DNA of 64,000 nt from contig SVLV01000007.1 of assembly GCA_015067765.1 (NCBI GenBank), positions 1 through 64,000 of the forward strand, read 5' to 3'. The notes below the pieces were generated by a model. The model made no database searches. It worked only from the letters and a program-made list of their open reading frames with translations, and was not told where the DNA came from. Made by a program: the position numbers and the translations under genes. Origin of the DNA: Oscillospiraceae bacterium (GTDB lineage Bacteria; Bacillota; Clostridia; Oscillospirales; Oscillospiraceae). Shown here one piece after another: positions 26,898-37,400 of this stretch (position 1 is its first letter; every line of letters starts with the position of its first letter).

Positions 26898-29408
26898 TTA
26901 CTTGGCGGGCTTTACGATCAGGTTCACCAGCTTGTTCTTCACCAGAATGGTCTTGACGATGTTCATGCCCTCGGTAGCCTTCTTCACGCGCTCCTGCTCC
27001 ATAGCGGCAGCGACGACGGTAGCCTCGTCGCTGTCGGTGGGCACCACGACGGTGCCGCGGAGCTTGCCGTTGATCTGCACGGCCATCTCCACCTGTGCAT
27101 CGATGGTCTTGCTCTCATCGTACTTGGGCCAATCCATCTGCATGGCCATCTTGCCGTACTTGGCGGCGAAGCCCATGTTCTCCCACATCTCCTCAGCCAT
27201 GTGCGGTACGAAGGGGCTGAGCAGCTGGATCAGCACTTCCAGATCACCGCGGCTGAGGCCCTTGGAGTAGAACTCGTTGACCAGCGTCATCAGAGCAGCA
27301 ATGGCGGTGTTCATCTTCAGATCGTCGATATCGGAGCTGACCTTCTTGATGGTCTTGTGGACGGAGGCCATATTGGCAGCGGAGATGCCCTCCTCATCGG
27401 AGACCATATCCTGCAGGTTGAAGCAGCGGTCCAGGAAACGCTTGGAGCCCTTCACGGCCTCGTCGGACCAGGCAGCGGTCTTCTCAAAGTCACCGATGAA
27501 CATGATGTACAGACGCATGGTATCGGCACCGTATGCCTTGATCACATCGTCGGGATTCACCACGTTACCCAGGGACTTGGACATCTTGACAGCGGGACGG
27601 GTGGCCATGGAGCCATACTTGGTGATGAGTGCCTGCTTCTCCTCCTCGGTCTCCACATTGCCCACATAGTGGGGATTCTTGCCCAGGATCATGCCGTGGC
27701 TGGTGCGCTTGGCATAGGGCTCCTTGGTGTGGACCACACCGATATCATACAGGAACTTGTGCCAGAAACGGCTGTAGAGCAGGTGCAGGGTGGTATGCTC
27801 CATACCGCCGTTGTACCAATCCACGGGGCCCCAGTACTCCTCCGCTTCCTTGGACAGGAACTCGTTGTCGTTGTGGGGATCCATATAGCGCAGGTAGTAC
27901 CAGCAGGAGCCGGCCCAGTTGGGCATGGTGTCGGTTTCGCGCTTGGCAGCGCCGCCGCACTTGGGGCAGGTGGTGTTGACCCAGTCGGTCATCTTGGCCA
28001 GGGGGCTCTCGCCGTCATCGGTGGGCTCGTAGCTCTCCACATTGGGCAGCAGCAGGGGCAGCTGGCTCTCATCCAGAGGCACCCAGCCGCACTTGGGGCA
28101 GTTCACCAGAGGGATGGGCTCGCCCCAGTAGCGCTGACGGGTAAAGACCCAGTCACGGAGCTTGAAGTTGACCTTCTCCTTGCCCCAGCCGTGTGCAACG
28201 GCGTAATCGCGCATAGCAGGGATGGCATCCTTCACGGTCATGCCATCAAGGAACTCAGAGTTGACCATGATGCCGGTATCATCCTTCAGCACAAAGGCTT
28301 CCTTGGTGATATCGCCGCCCTTGACCACCTCAATGATGGGCAGGCCGAACTTGGTGGCAAACTCCCAGTCACGCTGGTCGTGGCCGGGCACGCCCATGAC
28401 GATACCGGTACCGTAGCCCATGAGGACATAGTCGGAAACGAACATGGGAATGGCCTTGCCGTTGATGGGGTTATAGATCTCGATGCCCTCCAGACGGACA
28501 CCGGTCTTTTCCTTATTCAGCTCACCGCGCTCAAAGTCGGACTTGCGGCTGGCAGCCAGACGGTACTCCTCCACCTGATCCCAGTTGCCGATCTTATCCT
28601 TCCACTTCTCCAGCATGGGATGCTCGGGAGAGATGACCATGTAGGTCACACCGAAGATGGTATCCACACGGGTGGTGTAGACGGTCACATCATCGCCGGT
28701 GTTGGTCTTGAAGGTAGCATCGGTACCGTAGGAGCGGCCGATCCAGTTCTTCTGCTGCACCTTGACGCGCTCGATATAATCCAGCTCATCCAGATCGTCG
28801 ATGAGGCGATCGGCGTACTTGGTGATGGCCAGCATCCACTGGCTCTTCTCCTTGCGCACCACCTCGCCGCCGCAGCGCTCGCACTTGCCTTCCACCACTT
28901 CTTCGTTGGCCAGACCGACCTTGCAGCTGGTGCACCAGTTGATGGGCATGGTGGTCTTATAGGCAAGCCCCTTCTTATACATCTGCAGGAAGATCCACTG
29001 GGTCCACTTATAGTACTTGGGGTCGGTGGTATCCACCACGCGGTCCCAATCGAAGCCATAGCCCAGCATCTTCAGCTGACGGGTGAAGTTGGCAATATTG
29101 TCACGGGTGACGATGGAGGGATGGATATGGTTCTTGATGGCGAAGTTCTCCGTGGGCAGACCGAAAGCATCGTAGCCGATGGGGAACAGCACATTGTAAC
29201 CCTCCATACGGCGCTTACGGCTGACAATGTCGATGGCCGTAAAGGGACGGGGATGACCCACATGGAGGCCTGCGGCACTGGGATAGGGAAACTCGATGAG
29301 GCCGTAGAACTTCGGACGGCTCTTGTCCCCGGTGATGGCAGCATAGGGCTTGCTGACCTCCCAGCGGTCCTGCCATTTCTTTTCAATGGCGGTAAAATCG
29401 TAATGCAT
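26898..29408 (-). CDS. leuS: Leucyl-tRNA synthetase
   Basis: This class I synthetase charges tRNA-Leu. The HIGH-type motif is [13 protein letters not shown] near residue 47 and the KMSKS loop is [13 protein letters not shown] near residue 570. The editing (CP1) domain lies between them ([28 protein letters not shown]). CxxC pairs near residues 162 and 445 (CTSC/CERC, CPKC/CPKC) suggest zinc-binding modules. It is 836 residues. A leucine T-box leader with its own promoter precedes it, so expression should rise when uncharged tRNA-Leu accumulates. Confidence 0.98.
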   Translation of the reverse strand: MHYDFTAIEKKWQDRWEVSKPYAAITGDKSRPKFYGLIEFPYPSAAGLHVGHPRPFTAIDIVSRKRRMEGYNVLFPIGYDAFGLPTENFAIKNHIHPSIVTRDNIANFTRQLKMLGYGFDWDRVVDTTDPKYYKWTQWIFLQMYKKGLAYKTTMPINWCTSCKVGLANEEVVEGKCERCGGEVVRKEKSQWMLAITKYADRLIDDLDELDYIERVKVQQKNWIGRSYGTDATFKTNTGDDVTVYTTRVDTIFGVTYMVISPEHPMLEKWKDKIGNWDQVEEYRLAASRKSDFERGELNKEKTGVRLEGIEIYNPINGKAIPMFVSDYVLMGYGTGIVMGVPGHDQRDWEFATKFGLPIIEVVKGGDITKEAFVLKDDTGIMVNSEFLDGMTVKDAIPAMRDYAVAHGWGKEKVNFKLRDWVFTRQRYWGEPIPLVNCPKCGWVPLDESQLPLLLPNVESYEPTDDGESPLAKMTDWVNTTCPKCGGAAKRETDTMPNWAGSCWYYLRYMDPHNDNEFLSKEAEEYWGPVDWYNGGMEHTTLHLLYSRFWHKFLYDIGVVHTKEPYAKRTSHGMILGKNPHYVGNVETEEEKQALITKYGSMATRPAVKMSKSLGNVVNPDDVIKAYGADTMRLYIMFIGDFEKTAAWSDEAVKGSKRFLDRCFNLQDMVSDEEGISAANMASVHKTIKKVSSDIDDLKMNTAIAALMTLVNEFYSKGLSRGDLEVLIQLLSPFVPHMAEEMWENMGFAAKYGKMAMQMDWPKYDESKTIDAQVEMAVQINGKLRGTVVVPTDSDEATVVAAAMEQERVKKATEGMNIVKTILVKNKLVNLIVKPAK

Positions 29409-29450
29409 AGCGACTTTCTCCTTCTATGACAAAGTTTTTTACAGACACAA

Positions 29451-29486
29451 TAAAAACGTCCCCGACTGCATACGCAGTCAGGGACG
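29451..29486 (-). terminator. Regulated terminator of the leuS T-box
   Basis: The stem CGTCCC(T)GACTGC/GCAGTCGGGGACG with a four-base loop is followed by TTTTTA on the minus strand. It directly follows the T-box sequence, as needed for the antiterminator/terminator switch. Confidence 0.9.
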
Positions 29487-29706
29487 CATCAAACGTGTTA
29501 CCACCCTGATTCAGCTGCAGATCGCTCTGCAGCCCTCAGTGACTCCTGGAGTCCTGCGCCGGTAACGGTGCGCTGCCGCTCCGCCCTATTGAGGCGAAGT
29601 GCTCCGGGGCCAGTAAACAGGGTGCCTCCATCGGCTCGCAGCAACCGCCGACTCTCTTGCGGCAGACAACTCCTGTCTTTCTCCCATCATCGCATTTGAA
29701 TATCAT
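29451..29706 (-). promoter_or_regulatory. Leucine-specific T-box riboswitch leader of leuS
   Basis: This fills the 338-base gap between leuS and rsfS. On the minus strand the leader starts GATGATGGGAGAAAGACAGG. Stem I pairs AGACAGG with CCTGTTT and GGG with CCC, leaving a loop ACTGG whose CTG (29611-29613) is a leucine codon in the specifier position. The apical part has the AG-bulge pattern (AGAGAGTCGG...GCGAGCCGA). The T-box itself is GGGTGGTAACACG at 29494-29506; its UGGU would pair with the ACCA end of tRNA-Leu. A terminator follows. Uncharged tRNA-Leu should stabilise the antiterminator and allow leuS transcription. Confidence 0.92.
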
Positions 29707-29714
29707 ACCCTACT

Positions 29715-29743
29715 ATTGTAATAGTAGGATCTCCGTTTGTCAA
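29715..29743 (-). promoter_or_regulatory. Promoter of the leuS T-box transcript
   Basis: On the minus strand TTGACA-17-TACAAT places the transcript start just before the T-box stem I. The -35 box lies four bases past the rsfS stop. Confidence 0.85.
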
Positions 29744-29746
29744 GCC

Positions 29747-30109
29747 TTACTCCTGCTCCGGCAGATCCAGCGCCACAGGAGTGCCGTCCTTCCACAGACG
29801 CTCCAGTCCGTAGAACTCACGGGCCTCACCGTTGAACACATGGACAGCGACGCAGCCATAGTCCAGCAGCACCCAGGTACCACCGCGATAGCCCTCGCGG
29901 TGCAGGGCCTCCTCGTCGGCCTCCTCGGTGAGCACCTTCTCCACATTGTCAACCAGTGCATTGATCTGGGTGTTGGAGGAGCCGGTGGCCAGAACGAAAT
30001 AGTCTGCCAATGTGGTCAGGCTGCTGATCTCCAGCACCTGGATTTCCTTACCCTTTTTGTCGGCCAGCGCGCGGGCTGCCAGCAATGCCAATTCCTTCGG
30101 TGTCTTCAT
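29747..30109 (-). CDS. rsfS: Ribosome silencing factor RsfS
   Basis: RsfS (DUF143) binds L14 of the large subunit and blocks subunit joining under starvation. The 120-residue protein shows the family features ALADKKGKEIQVLEIS, LADYFVLATGSSNTQ and a WVLLDYGCVAVHVF core. Its start overlaps the nadD/yqeK stop by four bases (ATGA). It is the last gene of the smc-led operon, just before the leuS promoter. Confidence 0.96.
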   Translation of the reverse strand: MKTPKELALLAARALADKKGKEIQVLEISSLTTLADYFVLATGSSNTQINALVDNVEKVLTEEADEEALHREGYRGGTWVLLDYGCVAVHVFNGEAREFYGLERLWKDGTPVALDLPEQE

Positions 30110-31296
30110 GATTCTTTTCCTCTCAACAGATAGTCTCTTGCTTCTTGTGTACGATGATGCACGGGATTCCCCATGCTCTTCAGATCCTCAATGCCGTCCG
30201 TCAGCGCCATCAGCAGGCCGTCCTCCAGATCCCGATGGACTTCCTCACGCAGCCGCTCCACACCGGGGAAATTCCGGGTGGGCTCCACATAGTCTGCCAA
30301 ATAGAGCACCTTCTCCAGCAGTGTCATATTCGCCTTGCCGGTGGTATGCCAATAGATCGCCTCATAGATCTCATCCGATACCCCGAACAGATCCCGGGCC
30401 ACTGCCGCACCGGTCTTGGCATGCAGCAGCTTCAGCGCCTTCTTCTCCAACTCATCCAACGGGATTCCATAGTGCTCACACAGAGCCAGCTGCTGCTCCA
30501 TGGTCAGTTTCTTGGTGCAGTCGTGGAGCAGGGCCGCAATCTGCGCTGCCGTCACATCCGCTCCGTACTGCCGGGCCAGGCGAATGGCCTCCTGCTCAGT
30601 ACCCAGCACATGTGCCATGCGTTTGGGTTTGAGAAAACTCAGCGCAATGGGTCGCAGCTGATCCGGTGTCAGATTCTTCAGGTCGGCGGCCGTACCGTAG
30701 AGTCCCCGCCGCTGGATATATCCCCAGACGGGATCGGTCAGGTACTCCCTGCCCTTTCCATCGGCCAGCATTCCGCGCACCTGCGTGGAGGAGATCTCCA
30801 CCACCTGCGGATTGGGCAATAGTGCGATCCGGGCGCCATAGGTCTCCTCCAGATACGCCTTCTGCCGGAGAAACTCCTGATCCTCCCCCTCCCGGGTACG
30901 GGAAAAGGCGGCCAGACCCGCCAATTGGGTGATCACTTCCGGCTCATGCCACTGGTGCAGGGACAGAAACATATCCGACCCCATCAAAAACCACAGTTCA
31001 TCCTCCGGGTGCTGCGCATGCAGCTGGCGCAGCGTATCGCTGGTGTAGCTCTTCCCCTGCCGCAGAAGTTCCAGATCCAGAACTTCTGCCCCGGGCAGTT
31101 CCCCTGCCGCCAGCCGGCACATCTCCAGCCGGTCCGCGCCATCAGCTCTGCCCGCAGGAGCCGCCTTATGGGGAGAGATCCCGCTGGGGATCAGCAGCAG
31201 TTTGTCCAGCCCCAGTGCCTCCGATGCTGCCTTCGCCGCCGCCAGATGGCCGCGGTGAATGGGGTCAAAGGCGCCGCCGTAAATGCCGATTCTCAT
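30106..31296 (-). CDS. nadD: Nicotinate-nucleotide adenylyltransferase fused to YqeK HD phosphohydrolase
   Basis: Residues 1 to about 200 are NadD, which makes deamido-NAD from nicotinate mononucleotide: GGAFDPIHRGHL is the nucleotidyltransferase motif and EISSTQVRGML the second signature. Residues from about 220 to 396 are a YqeK-type HD domain with HVLGTEQEA, LLHDCTKKL and WHTTGKANMTLLEKVLYLADY; YqeK relatives hydrolyse Ap4A. These are separate adjacent genes in Bacillus (nadD-yqeK-rsfS), so here they are fused in the same order. The start overlaps the yhbY stop by four bases. No frameshift is needed to explain the joined frame. Confidence 0.95.
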   Translation of the reverse strand: MRIGIYGGAFDPIHRGHLAAAKAASEALGLDKLLLIPSGISPHKAAPAGRADGADRLEMCRLAAGELPGAEVLDLELLRQGKSYTSDTLRQLHAQHPEDELWFLMGSDMFLSLHQWHEPEVITQLAGLAAFSRTREGEDQEFLRQKAYLEETYGARIALLPNPQVVEISSTQVRGMLADGKGREYLTDPVWGYIQRRGLYGTAADLKNLTPDQLRPIALSFLKPKRMAHVLGTEQEAIRLARQYGADVTAAQIAALLHDCTKKLTMEQQLALCEHYGIPLDELEKKALKLLHAKTGAAVARDLFGVSDEIYEAIYWHTTGKANMTLLEKVLYLADYVEPTRNFPGVERLREEVHRDLEDGLLMALTDGIEDLKSMGNPVHHRTQEARDYLLRGKES

Positions 31297-31616
31297 GCCT
31301 TGCGGCTCTTGCGGTCAGAGACCAGCTCGATCTTCCGCTTGGTCTTATCGTGCTGCATCCGGTAGAGCACGAACTTACTGCCGATCACCTGCACCACCTC
31401 GCTGCGGGTCACTACCTTCAGCTCCTCAGCAGCCTCACGGGCGGTATACAGGGAATTCTCCAGCACGCGGCCCTTGATCAGCTCACGGGCCTCCAGCGCA
31501 TCATTTGCCTGCTTGACCAGATTGTCGCTGATGCCGTCCTTGCCGATATGCAGAATGGTGTCCTCGCCTGCGGCGATGCCCCGCAGCTGGGCTCTCTGCT
31601 TACTTGTCAGTTCCAT
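31293..31616 (-). CDS. yhbY: YhbY-type CRM-domain RNA-binding protein
   Basis: The 107-residue protein has the YhbY/CRM fold: LTSKQRAQLRGIAAGEDTILHIGKDGISD and a later EVVQVIGSKFVLYR. Relatives bind pre-50S ribosomes. It starts after rdgB with a 10-base gap and overlaps nadD by four bases. Confidence 0.93.
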   Translation of the reverse strand: MELTSKQRAQLRGIAAGEDTILHIGKDGISDNLVKQANDALEARELIKGRVLENSLYTAREAAEELKVVTRSEVVQVIGSKFVLYRMQHDKTKRKIELVSDRKSRKA

Positions 31617-31626
31617 ATTGTTTTCC

Positions 31627-32217
31627 TCAGTTCTTCTCCAGATATTTCTTCAGTTCACCGGCAAAGGCCCGCAGGGCGACGCCGCGGTGGCTGATGGTAT
31701 TCTTCTCCTCTGCCGTCAGCTGCGCAAAGGTCTTGCGCATACTGGGCACAAAAAAGATGGGATCGTAGCCGAAACCGCCCTCACCCTGGGGGGCATAGGC
31801 GATGGTTCCGTCGCAGCGGCCCTCCGTCTCCAGCACATCCCCGTTGGGGAAGCAGCAGACAATGGCCGTCTGGAAATGGGCCGTGCGGCTCATGGCGCCC
31901 CGAAGATTCTGCAGCAACAGCTGGTAGCGGGCCACATCTCCCTCCACACCGCCGTAGCGGGCGGAGTAGACACCGGGGGCACCGTTGAGGGCATCCACAC
32001 ACAGACCGGAGTCATCTGCAATCGCCGGCAGACCACTGGCCTCCATGACAGCCTGCGCCTTCAGACGGGAATTTTCCGCAAAAGTCGTTCCGGTCTCCTC
32101 CACATCAACGCTCAGTCCCAGATCCGACTGCAGCACCACCTCAACACCCAGTTCGTTGAGGATCGCCTGCATCTCCTTCAGTTTTCCTTTGTTCTGCGAT
32201 GCCAGTACAAGCTTCAT
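31627..32217 (-). CDS. rdgB: XTP/dITP diphosphatase (RdgB/HAM1)
   Basis: RdgB removes non-canonical purine triphosphates (XTP, ITP, dITP) from the pool. The N-terminus LVLASQNKGKLKEMQAIL binds substrate; DDSGLCVDALNGAPGVYSARYGG is the core catalytic block; GGFGYDPIF and HRGVALRAF are further signatures. It is 196 residues. Three bases separate it from the small zinc-ribbon gene upstream. Confidence 0.97.
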   Translation of the reverse strand: MKLVLASQNKGKLKEMQAILNELGVEVVLQSDLGLSVDVEETGTTFAENSRLKAQAVMEASGLPAIADDSGLCVDALNGAPGVYSARYGGVEGDVARYQLLLQNLRGAMSRTAHFQTAIVCCFPNGDVLETEGRCDGTIAYAPQGEGGFGYDPIFFVPSMRKTFAQLTAEEKNTISHRGVALRAFAGELKKYLEKN

Positions 32218-32220
32218 CTC

Positions 32221-32478
32221 TTACTCCTCCCGGGGCGCTTCTTTCCCCGCGAATGTTTTCTTCAGTTTCTCCATGGCACTTTTCCGTTCCGGCACCGGAA
32301 GGATCATCTTCCGGCAAACCTCACAGTACCACGCCTCCGTCTCCCCGCCAAACACAGCACTGTCCGTCAGACGCACCGCCTTGCGGGGAAGGGGACCGTC
32401 CGCAGCGCACCACTGCAGCGGCCGCGTGCTGCCAATGGAACCTGCCTGCATTTCCTTCTGACAATAGGGACATACCAT
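32221..32478 (-). CDS. Small PF20097-like zinc-ribbon protein
   Basis: The protein has 85 residues from the ATG at 32478, which follows GGAGGAGAAAACTAAT; the track start upstream would run into the previous gene. Two cysteine pairs are visible, CPYC at residues 3-6 and CEVC in the middle, so it probably binds one zinc. A GS-rich turn and an aromatic RPLQW segment lie between them, as in a widespread family of short zinc-ribbon proteins of gut Firmicutes. The C-terminus is charged. The function is unknown. It is co-transcribed between rdgB and a small membrane protein. Confidence 0.75.
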   Translation of the reverse strand: MVCPYCQKEMQAGSIGSTRPLQWCAADGPLPRKAVRLTDSAVFGGETEAWYCEVCRKMILPVPERKSAMEKLKKTFAGKEAPREE

Positions 32479-32479
32479 A

Positions 32480-32782
32480 TTAGTTTTCTCCTCCCTGCAG
32501 GGCCGCCTCCCGGTCACGGATGCGGTCCAGCCGCATATTGCGCAGGGTCAGCACCAGATCGGTGGCGACCATCAGGATATCGGCAATATAGAACGCCACC
32601 ACATAGTTTATATTTCCGGTGAGAAACTTACCCGTCAAACCCGACAGATAACCCAACATCACCATGATCTGAAACATAATCGTCTTTCCCTTTGCCGTGC
32701 GGGAGCGGATGGATTTGCTGATATTAGCCGGCCAGGACAGACCGAAGCAGATCAGCATGAGCATTTCACAAATTTGAGCCAT
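32480..32782 (-). CDS. Small three-helix membrane protein, SemiSWEET/PQ-loop-like
   Basis: The 100-residue protein has three hydrophobic segments, roughly residues 4-20, 35-52 and 60-80. The first is followed by LSWPANISKSIRSRTAKGKT, which resembles the PQ-loop start of SemiSWEET-type transporters, where a proline in helix 1 and a basic loop are typical. The PQ dipeptide is PA here, so the match is loose. If right, it would work as a dimer moving a small solute. It sits between rph and the small zinc-ribbon gene. Confidence 0.65.
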   Translation of the reverse strand: MAQICEMLMLICFGLSWPANISKSIRSRTAKGKTIMFQIMVMLGYLSGLTGKFLTGNINYVVAFYIADILMVATDLVLTLRNMRLDRIRDREAALQGGEN

Positions 32783-32792
32783 AGCAGTTCCT

Positions 32793-33518
32793 TTATCCCA
32801 AAATATTTCCCAAAATTTCTTTTTCCTTCCGGATCAGCTCCAGATTGCCCTTATGGCACAATTCCACCAGTTCCTGCTGCTCCCGGGCGGTGAAGGCACG
32901 GCCCTCGCCGGTGCCCTGCAGCTCGATGATCTCACCCAGCTCGTTCATCACGCAGTTCAGGTCCACCTGTGCGCGGCTGTCCTCGGAATACTGCAGATCC
33001 AGCATGGCCGTCTCCTCCACAATACCGGCAGAGATGCCTGCCACATAATGGCGGATCGGATTGCGGCCCAGATAGCCCTCATCTACCAGACGGCGGCAGG
33101 CCAGAGCCATGGCAACAAAACCGCCGGTCACGGAGGCGGTACGGGTACCGCCATCACCCTGCAGCACATCGCAGTCAATGGTGATGGTGCGCTCCCCCAG
33201 CCGCTCCAGATCAATGGCGGCACGCAGGCTGCGGCCGATCAGACGCTGGATCTCGGCGCTGCGGCCGGACAGCTTCAGCTTGTCCACATCCCGGCGGGAG
33301 CGCTGGCGGTTGGCCCGGGGCAGCATGGAATACTCCGCCGTCACCCAGCCGCAGCCGGGCTTGACATGCGGGGGAACCCGCTCCTCCACAGAGGCATTGC
33401 ACAGCACCACCGTGTCACCGCAGCGGATCAGCACACTGCCCTCGGCAAACTTGATAAAGTCCGTGGTGATCTCCACCGGACGCAGTTCATTACACTTTCT
33501 GCCATCGGCACGAGTCAT
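32793..33518 (-). CDS. rph: Ribonuclease PH
   Basis: RNase PH trims tRNA 3' ends phosphorolytically. The protein has 241 residues and the signatures MTRADGRKCNELRPV, RSRRDVDKLKLSGRSAEIQR and LDCDVLQGDGGTRTASVTG-like. It is followed in many Firmicutes by rdgB; here two small genes lie in between. Confidence 0.97.
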   Translation of the reverse strand: MTRADGRKCNELRPVEITTDFIKFAEGSVLIRCGDTVVLCNASVEERVPPHVKPGCGWVTAEYSMLPRANRQRSRRDVDKLKLSGRSAEIQRLIGRSLRAAIDLERLGERTITIDCDVLQGDGGTRTASVTGGFVAMALACRRLVDEGYLGRNPIRHYVAGISAGIVEETAMLDLQYSEDSRAQVDLNCVMNELGEIIELQGTGEGRAFTAREQQELVELCHKGNLELIRKEKEILGNILG

Positions 33519-33538
33519 ATCGGTTCCTCCTATTCTCT

Positions 33539-34408
33539 TTAAAACAGTTCGGACACGAATTCTTCCGGATCGAAGGGACGCAGGTCCTCCATCCCCTCAC
33601 CCACACCCACAAACTTCACCGGAACCTTCAGTTCCTGTGCGATGGCCACAACGATACCGCCCTTGGCCGTACCGTCCAGCTTGGTGAGGATGATGCCGGT
33701 CAGTCCGGCGATCTCATTGAACTGCTTGGCCTGAATCAGACCGTTCTGGCCGGTGGTGGCATCCAGCACCAGCAGGGTCTCCCGGGCGCTGTCGGGAGAC
33801 TCCCGGTCGATGATCTTACGCAGCTTGGCCAGTTCGTTCATCAGGTTCTGCTTGTTGTGCAGGCGGCCTGCCGTATCGCACAGCACCACATCGGTGCCGC
33901 GGGCACGGGCGGCCTGCAGCGCGTCAAAGAGCACGGCACCGGGATCGGCGCCCTCATTTTGCCGCACGATATCCACACCGGCGCGGCCGGCCCAAATCTC
34001 CAGCTGATCAGCAGCTGCTGCACGGAAGGTATCACCGGCACACAGCAGTACTTTCTTCCCTTCGCCCTTCAGGCGGTGGGCCAGCTTACCGATGGAGGTG
34101 GTCTTACCCACGCCGTTGACACCGATCACCAGTGCCACACTGGGTTTGGTGGACAGATCCAGTTCGCCTGCACCCACCATCAGCTTCCGGCTGATGATCT
34201 CCCGCAGGGCGGCCTTGGCCTCCTCGCCGGACTGCAGGTGCTGCTTCTGCACCACCTGACGCAGCTCGCGGACCGTATCCGTAGCCACATTCACGCCCAT
34301 ATCCGCCAGAATCAGAGACTCCTCCAGTTGATCGAAAAAGTCGTCATCCAGCATCTCCCAGACCACAGCATTGAACCAGGCCTGTTTGATCTTCCCAAAA
34401 ATACCCAT
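33539..34408 (-). CDS. ftsY: Signal recognition particle receptor FtsY
   Basis: FtsY docks SRP-ribosome complexes at the membrane. The NG domain is complete: [18 protein letters not shown] (P-loop), [16 protein letters not shown] (G3) and [10 protein letters not shown] (G4-G5). At 289 residues it lacks the long acidic A domain, common in Firmicutes. It lies 12 bases after smc, the standard pairing. Confidence 0.97.
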   Translation of the reverse strand: MGIFGKIKQAWFNAVVWEMLDDDFFDQLEESLILADMGVNVATDTVRELRQVVQKQHLQSGEEAKAALREIISRKLMVGAGELDLSTKPSVALVIGVNGVGKTTSIGKLAHRLKGEGKKVLLCAGDTFRAAAADQLEIWAGRAGVDIVRQNEGADPGAVLFDALQAARARGTDVVLCDTAGRLHNKQNLMNELAKLRKIIDRESPDSARETLLVLDATTGQNGLIQAKQFNEIAGLTGIILTKLDGTAKGGIVVAIAQELKVPVKFVGVGEGMEDLRPFDPEEFVSELF

Positions 34409-34420
34409 GGTCTTCCTCCA

Positions 34421-37400
34421 TTACTTGATGCGAAGTTCCTTCGCCATGTCGTTGAGATTGATGGTCAGCACCTTGGACACACCGCGCTCCTGCATGGTGA
34501 CGCCATAGAGCACGTCCGCCTCCTCCATAGTACCGCGGCGGTGGGTGATGACGATGAACTGTGTCTTACCGGCAATGCGGCGCATGTACTTGGCGTAGCG
34601 GACCACATTGGCCTCATCCAGTGCCGCCTCGATCTCATCCATCACGCAGAAAGGTGTGGGGTGGACCTTCAAAATGGCAAAATACAGTGCGATAGCCACA
34701 AAGGCCTTCTCACCGCCGGAGAGCAGGGTGATGGTCTTCAGCTGCTTTCCGGGGGGCTGCACCTTGATCTCAATGCCGCAGTTGAGGATATCGGTTTCAT
34801 CCTCCAGCTCCAGCCGTGCCTTGCCGCCGCCGAACAACTCCAGGAAAGTCTCCTGGAAGCTCTCGTTGAGCAGCTTGAACTGCTCGGCGAAGATCTCCGT
34901 CATCTCCTTGGTGATCTCATCGATCACGCCCTGCAGGGCCTCCTTGGCCTGCTCCACGTCATTCTGCTGCTCCACAAACATGGTGTAGCGGCTATTGACT
35001 CTCTGGAATTCCTCGATGGCGTCCAGATTGACATTGCCCAGACTCTTGCGCTCACGGGTCAGCTCCGCAATGCGGCGGGTGGCCTTGGGGATGCTCTCCA
35101 GTTCAATGCGCTGGGCCTGTGCGTCGGAGTGGCTCAGCTCATAGGTCTCCCACAGGCGGTCCAAAATCTGGGACTGCTCCATCGCATTCTTGGACAGATG
35201 GTTGTCCAGACGGGAGACTTCCCCGTCCACGCCGCGCAGGGTCTCATAGCAACTGTCGCTCTCCTGTCCCATGCTGCTGCGGCGGGCCTCCAGGGCCATC
35301 TTCTCCTCCATCAGCATGCTCAGCTGACTGCGTAGCTGCTCCAATTGACCGCGCAGGCCATCTGCCTTCTGCCGGTGATCATCCACCTGCAGCTGCGCCT
35401 GCTCGTTGGACAGGCGGATCTGCCGGGCACGCTCTTCCCGATCGGTATGGTCGTTGCGCATATCGGTCTGCATAGCCTCCAGATCCTGAAGGCTGCGCAG
35501 AGCACTCTCTTTCTCAGCAGCCAGTGCGGCCTGTGCCTCACGCTTCCGGGTCATCTGCTCAGCCAGCTCACCGCTTCTGTTCTGCAGGTCGGTCTGCCCT
35601 TCCTGCTGCTGTTGCAGCTGCTCCTGCAGACGCTGAGCCTCCTGCTCATGCTGCCGGATGATCTCGGACACCTGAGCGGACTGCTGGGCATCACTTTCCT
35701 TGCGGCGCTGCAGGCTCTCCAACTCCGCCTCCATATTCTGACCGGCAAAACGCAGGCTCTCCAGCAGAATATCATAATGATCCTGCCGGGCTGCCAATCC
35801 GGAAACCTGTTGGGCAGCAGCATTCTGCTGCTCCTTGGCCACATCCAGTTCATACTGGGCCTTCTGCAGTTCACGGCCCGTCTCTTCTGCCCGGGCATTG
35901 GCCTCTGCCAGCTGCTGCTGCAGCTGCTCCAGTTCCGCCCGGCGGCGGACAATCTCACCGGCACGGGACAGCACACCGCTGTTGCGGTTGACGCTGCCGC
36001 CGGTCATGGAGCCGCCCCGGTTGATGACCTGACCATCCAGCGTCACGATACGGAATCGGTTCTGATGACGGCGGGCCATCTGAATGCCGCAGTCCAGATC
36101 CTCTACGATCACCGTATGGCCCAGTGCATAGCGGGCGATTGCCTCATACTTCTTGTCATACTGTACCAGGCGGCTGGCCACACCAACGAAACCGTATTCA
36201 TCGTCCAGCCCCTGCTCTTTCAGTTCATCACCGCGGATCGTGGTCAGCGGCAGGAAGGTGCCGCGTCCGGCATCCCGCTGCTTCAGCAGGCCGATGGCCG
36301 CCTTGGCATCCTCTTCCCGATCCACCACAATATTCTGCATGTTGCCGCCCAGTGCGATCTCAATGGCAACACTATACTGCTCCTCTGTGTGCATCAGATT
36401 GGCCACCGGACCGTGAATACCCCGCAGCGTATTGTGCTCCGCTGCCTGCATCACGACCTTTACCGCTCTGGAGAAACCCTCGTATTCTTTCTCCATCTCC
36501 CGCAGCACATGGATACGGCCGGAGAGATTCTTCTCGTCTGCCGTCAGCTGCATCTTCCGGGCAGCAGCCTCCTCGGCCCGACGCTGACGACCCTCCATCT
36601 TCAGACTGTGACCCTGAATGATGTTGGCAGCGGCCTGCTCCTCCTCCCGGGCACTTTCCAGCTCCCTGCGGTTGGCAGCGGCCTCCTGCTCCTTCTCTGC
36701 CATGTTCTGGCGGTTGGCAGACAGTTCTGCCTGCAGAGCAGCTTCGCGGTCTGCGACCTCACGGGCACCGGCAGTCAGAGCGGACAGCTGGGCACGGGCA
36801 TCGGCGGCGGCCGCCGTCGCCAACGCCTCCCGGGCACGCAGCGCCTCGGCCTCCTGGGCCGCACTGCCGGCACTTTCGGCAATGGCACGCACCTGCACCA
36901 GCAGCTGCTCCAGTTCCTCATCCAGCTGGGCACTCTGCTGATCGATCCCTGCCATGCGCTCTGCCAGGGCATCCATTCTTCCCTGCAGATCCTCTGCACG
37001 GGTCTGTGTGCTGGACAGTTCCCTGTCGATCTGCTCCAACGTCTCCCGGTTGTGATCCATGGTACTGCGCAGCACCATGATCCGGGACTCCTCCTGATTG
37101 ATCTGGCCATCCAGCTGAGACATCTGCTCACGCAGCTGCTCGGCTGCAATATCATTGGCCTGCACCTGCTCGCTGCAGGCATCGGACTCCATGCGGATCC
37201 TGGCCAGGTCCTGCTGGGCCTTCTCCTGATCCTGCTTGGCCGTCTCATAGTCGCTCTGCAGCTTCAGGGCGGTGGTCTTCAGCGTCTGCAGGTTCTCCAG
37301 CCACACGCTGATCTCCAGCACACGCAGTTCATCCCGCAGCACCAGATACTTCTGCGCCTTGGCGGACTGCTCCCGCAGAGGCTCCACCTGCAGTTCCAGT

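Noticed and set aside
26778-29429. 883-codon open frame on the plus strand opposite leuS
   Set aside because: It is a shadow of leuS in the antisense frame. It has no ribosome binding site, is rich in L/H/G runs without any domain, and leuS is unmistakable on the other strand.
29657-30133. Plus-strand 158-codon frame over the T-box and rsfS
   Set aside because: Antisense of rsfS and part of the leader; no ribosome binding site and no recognisable product.
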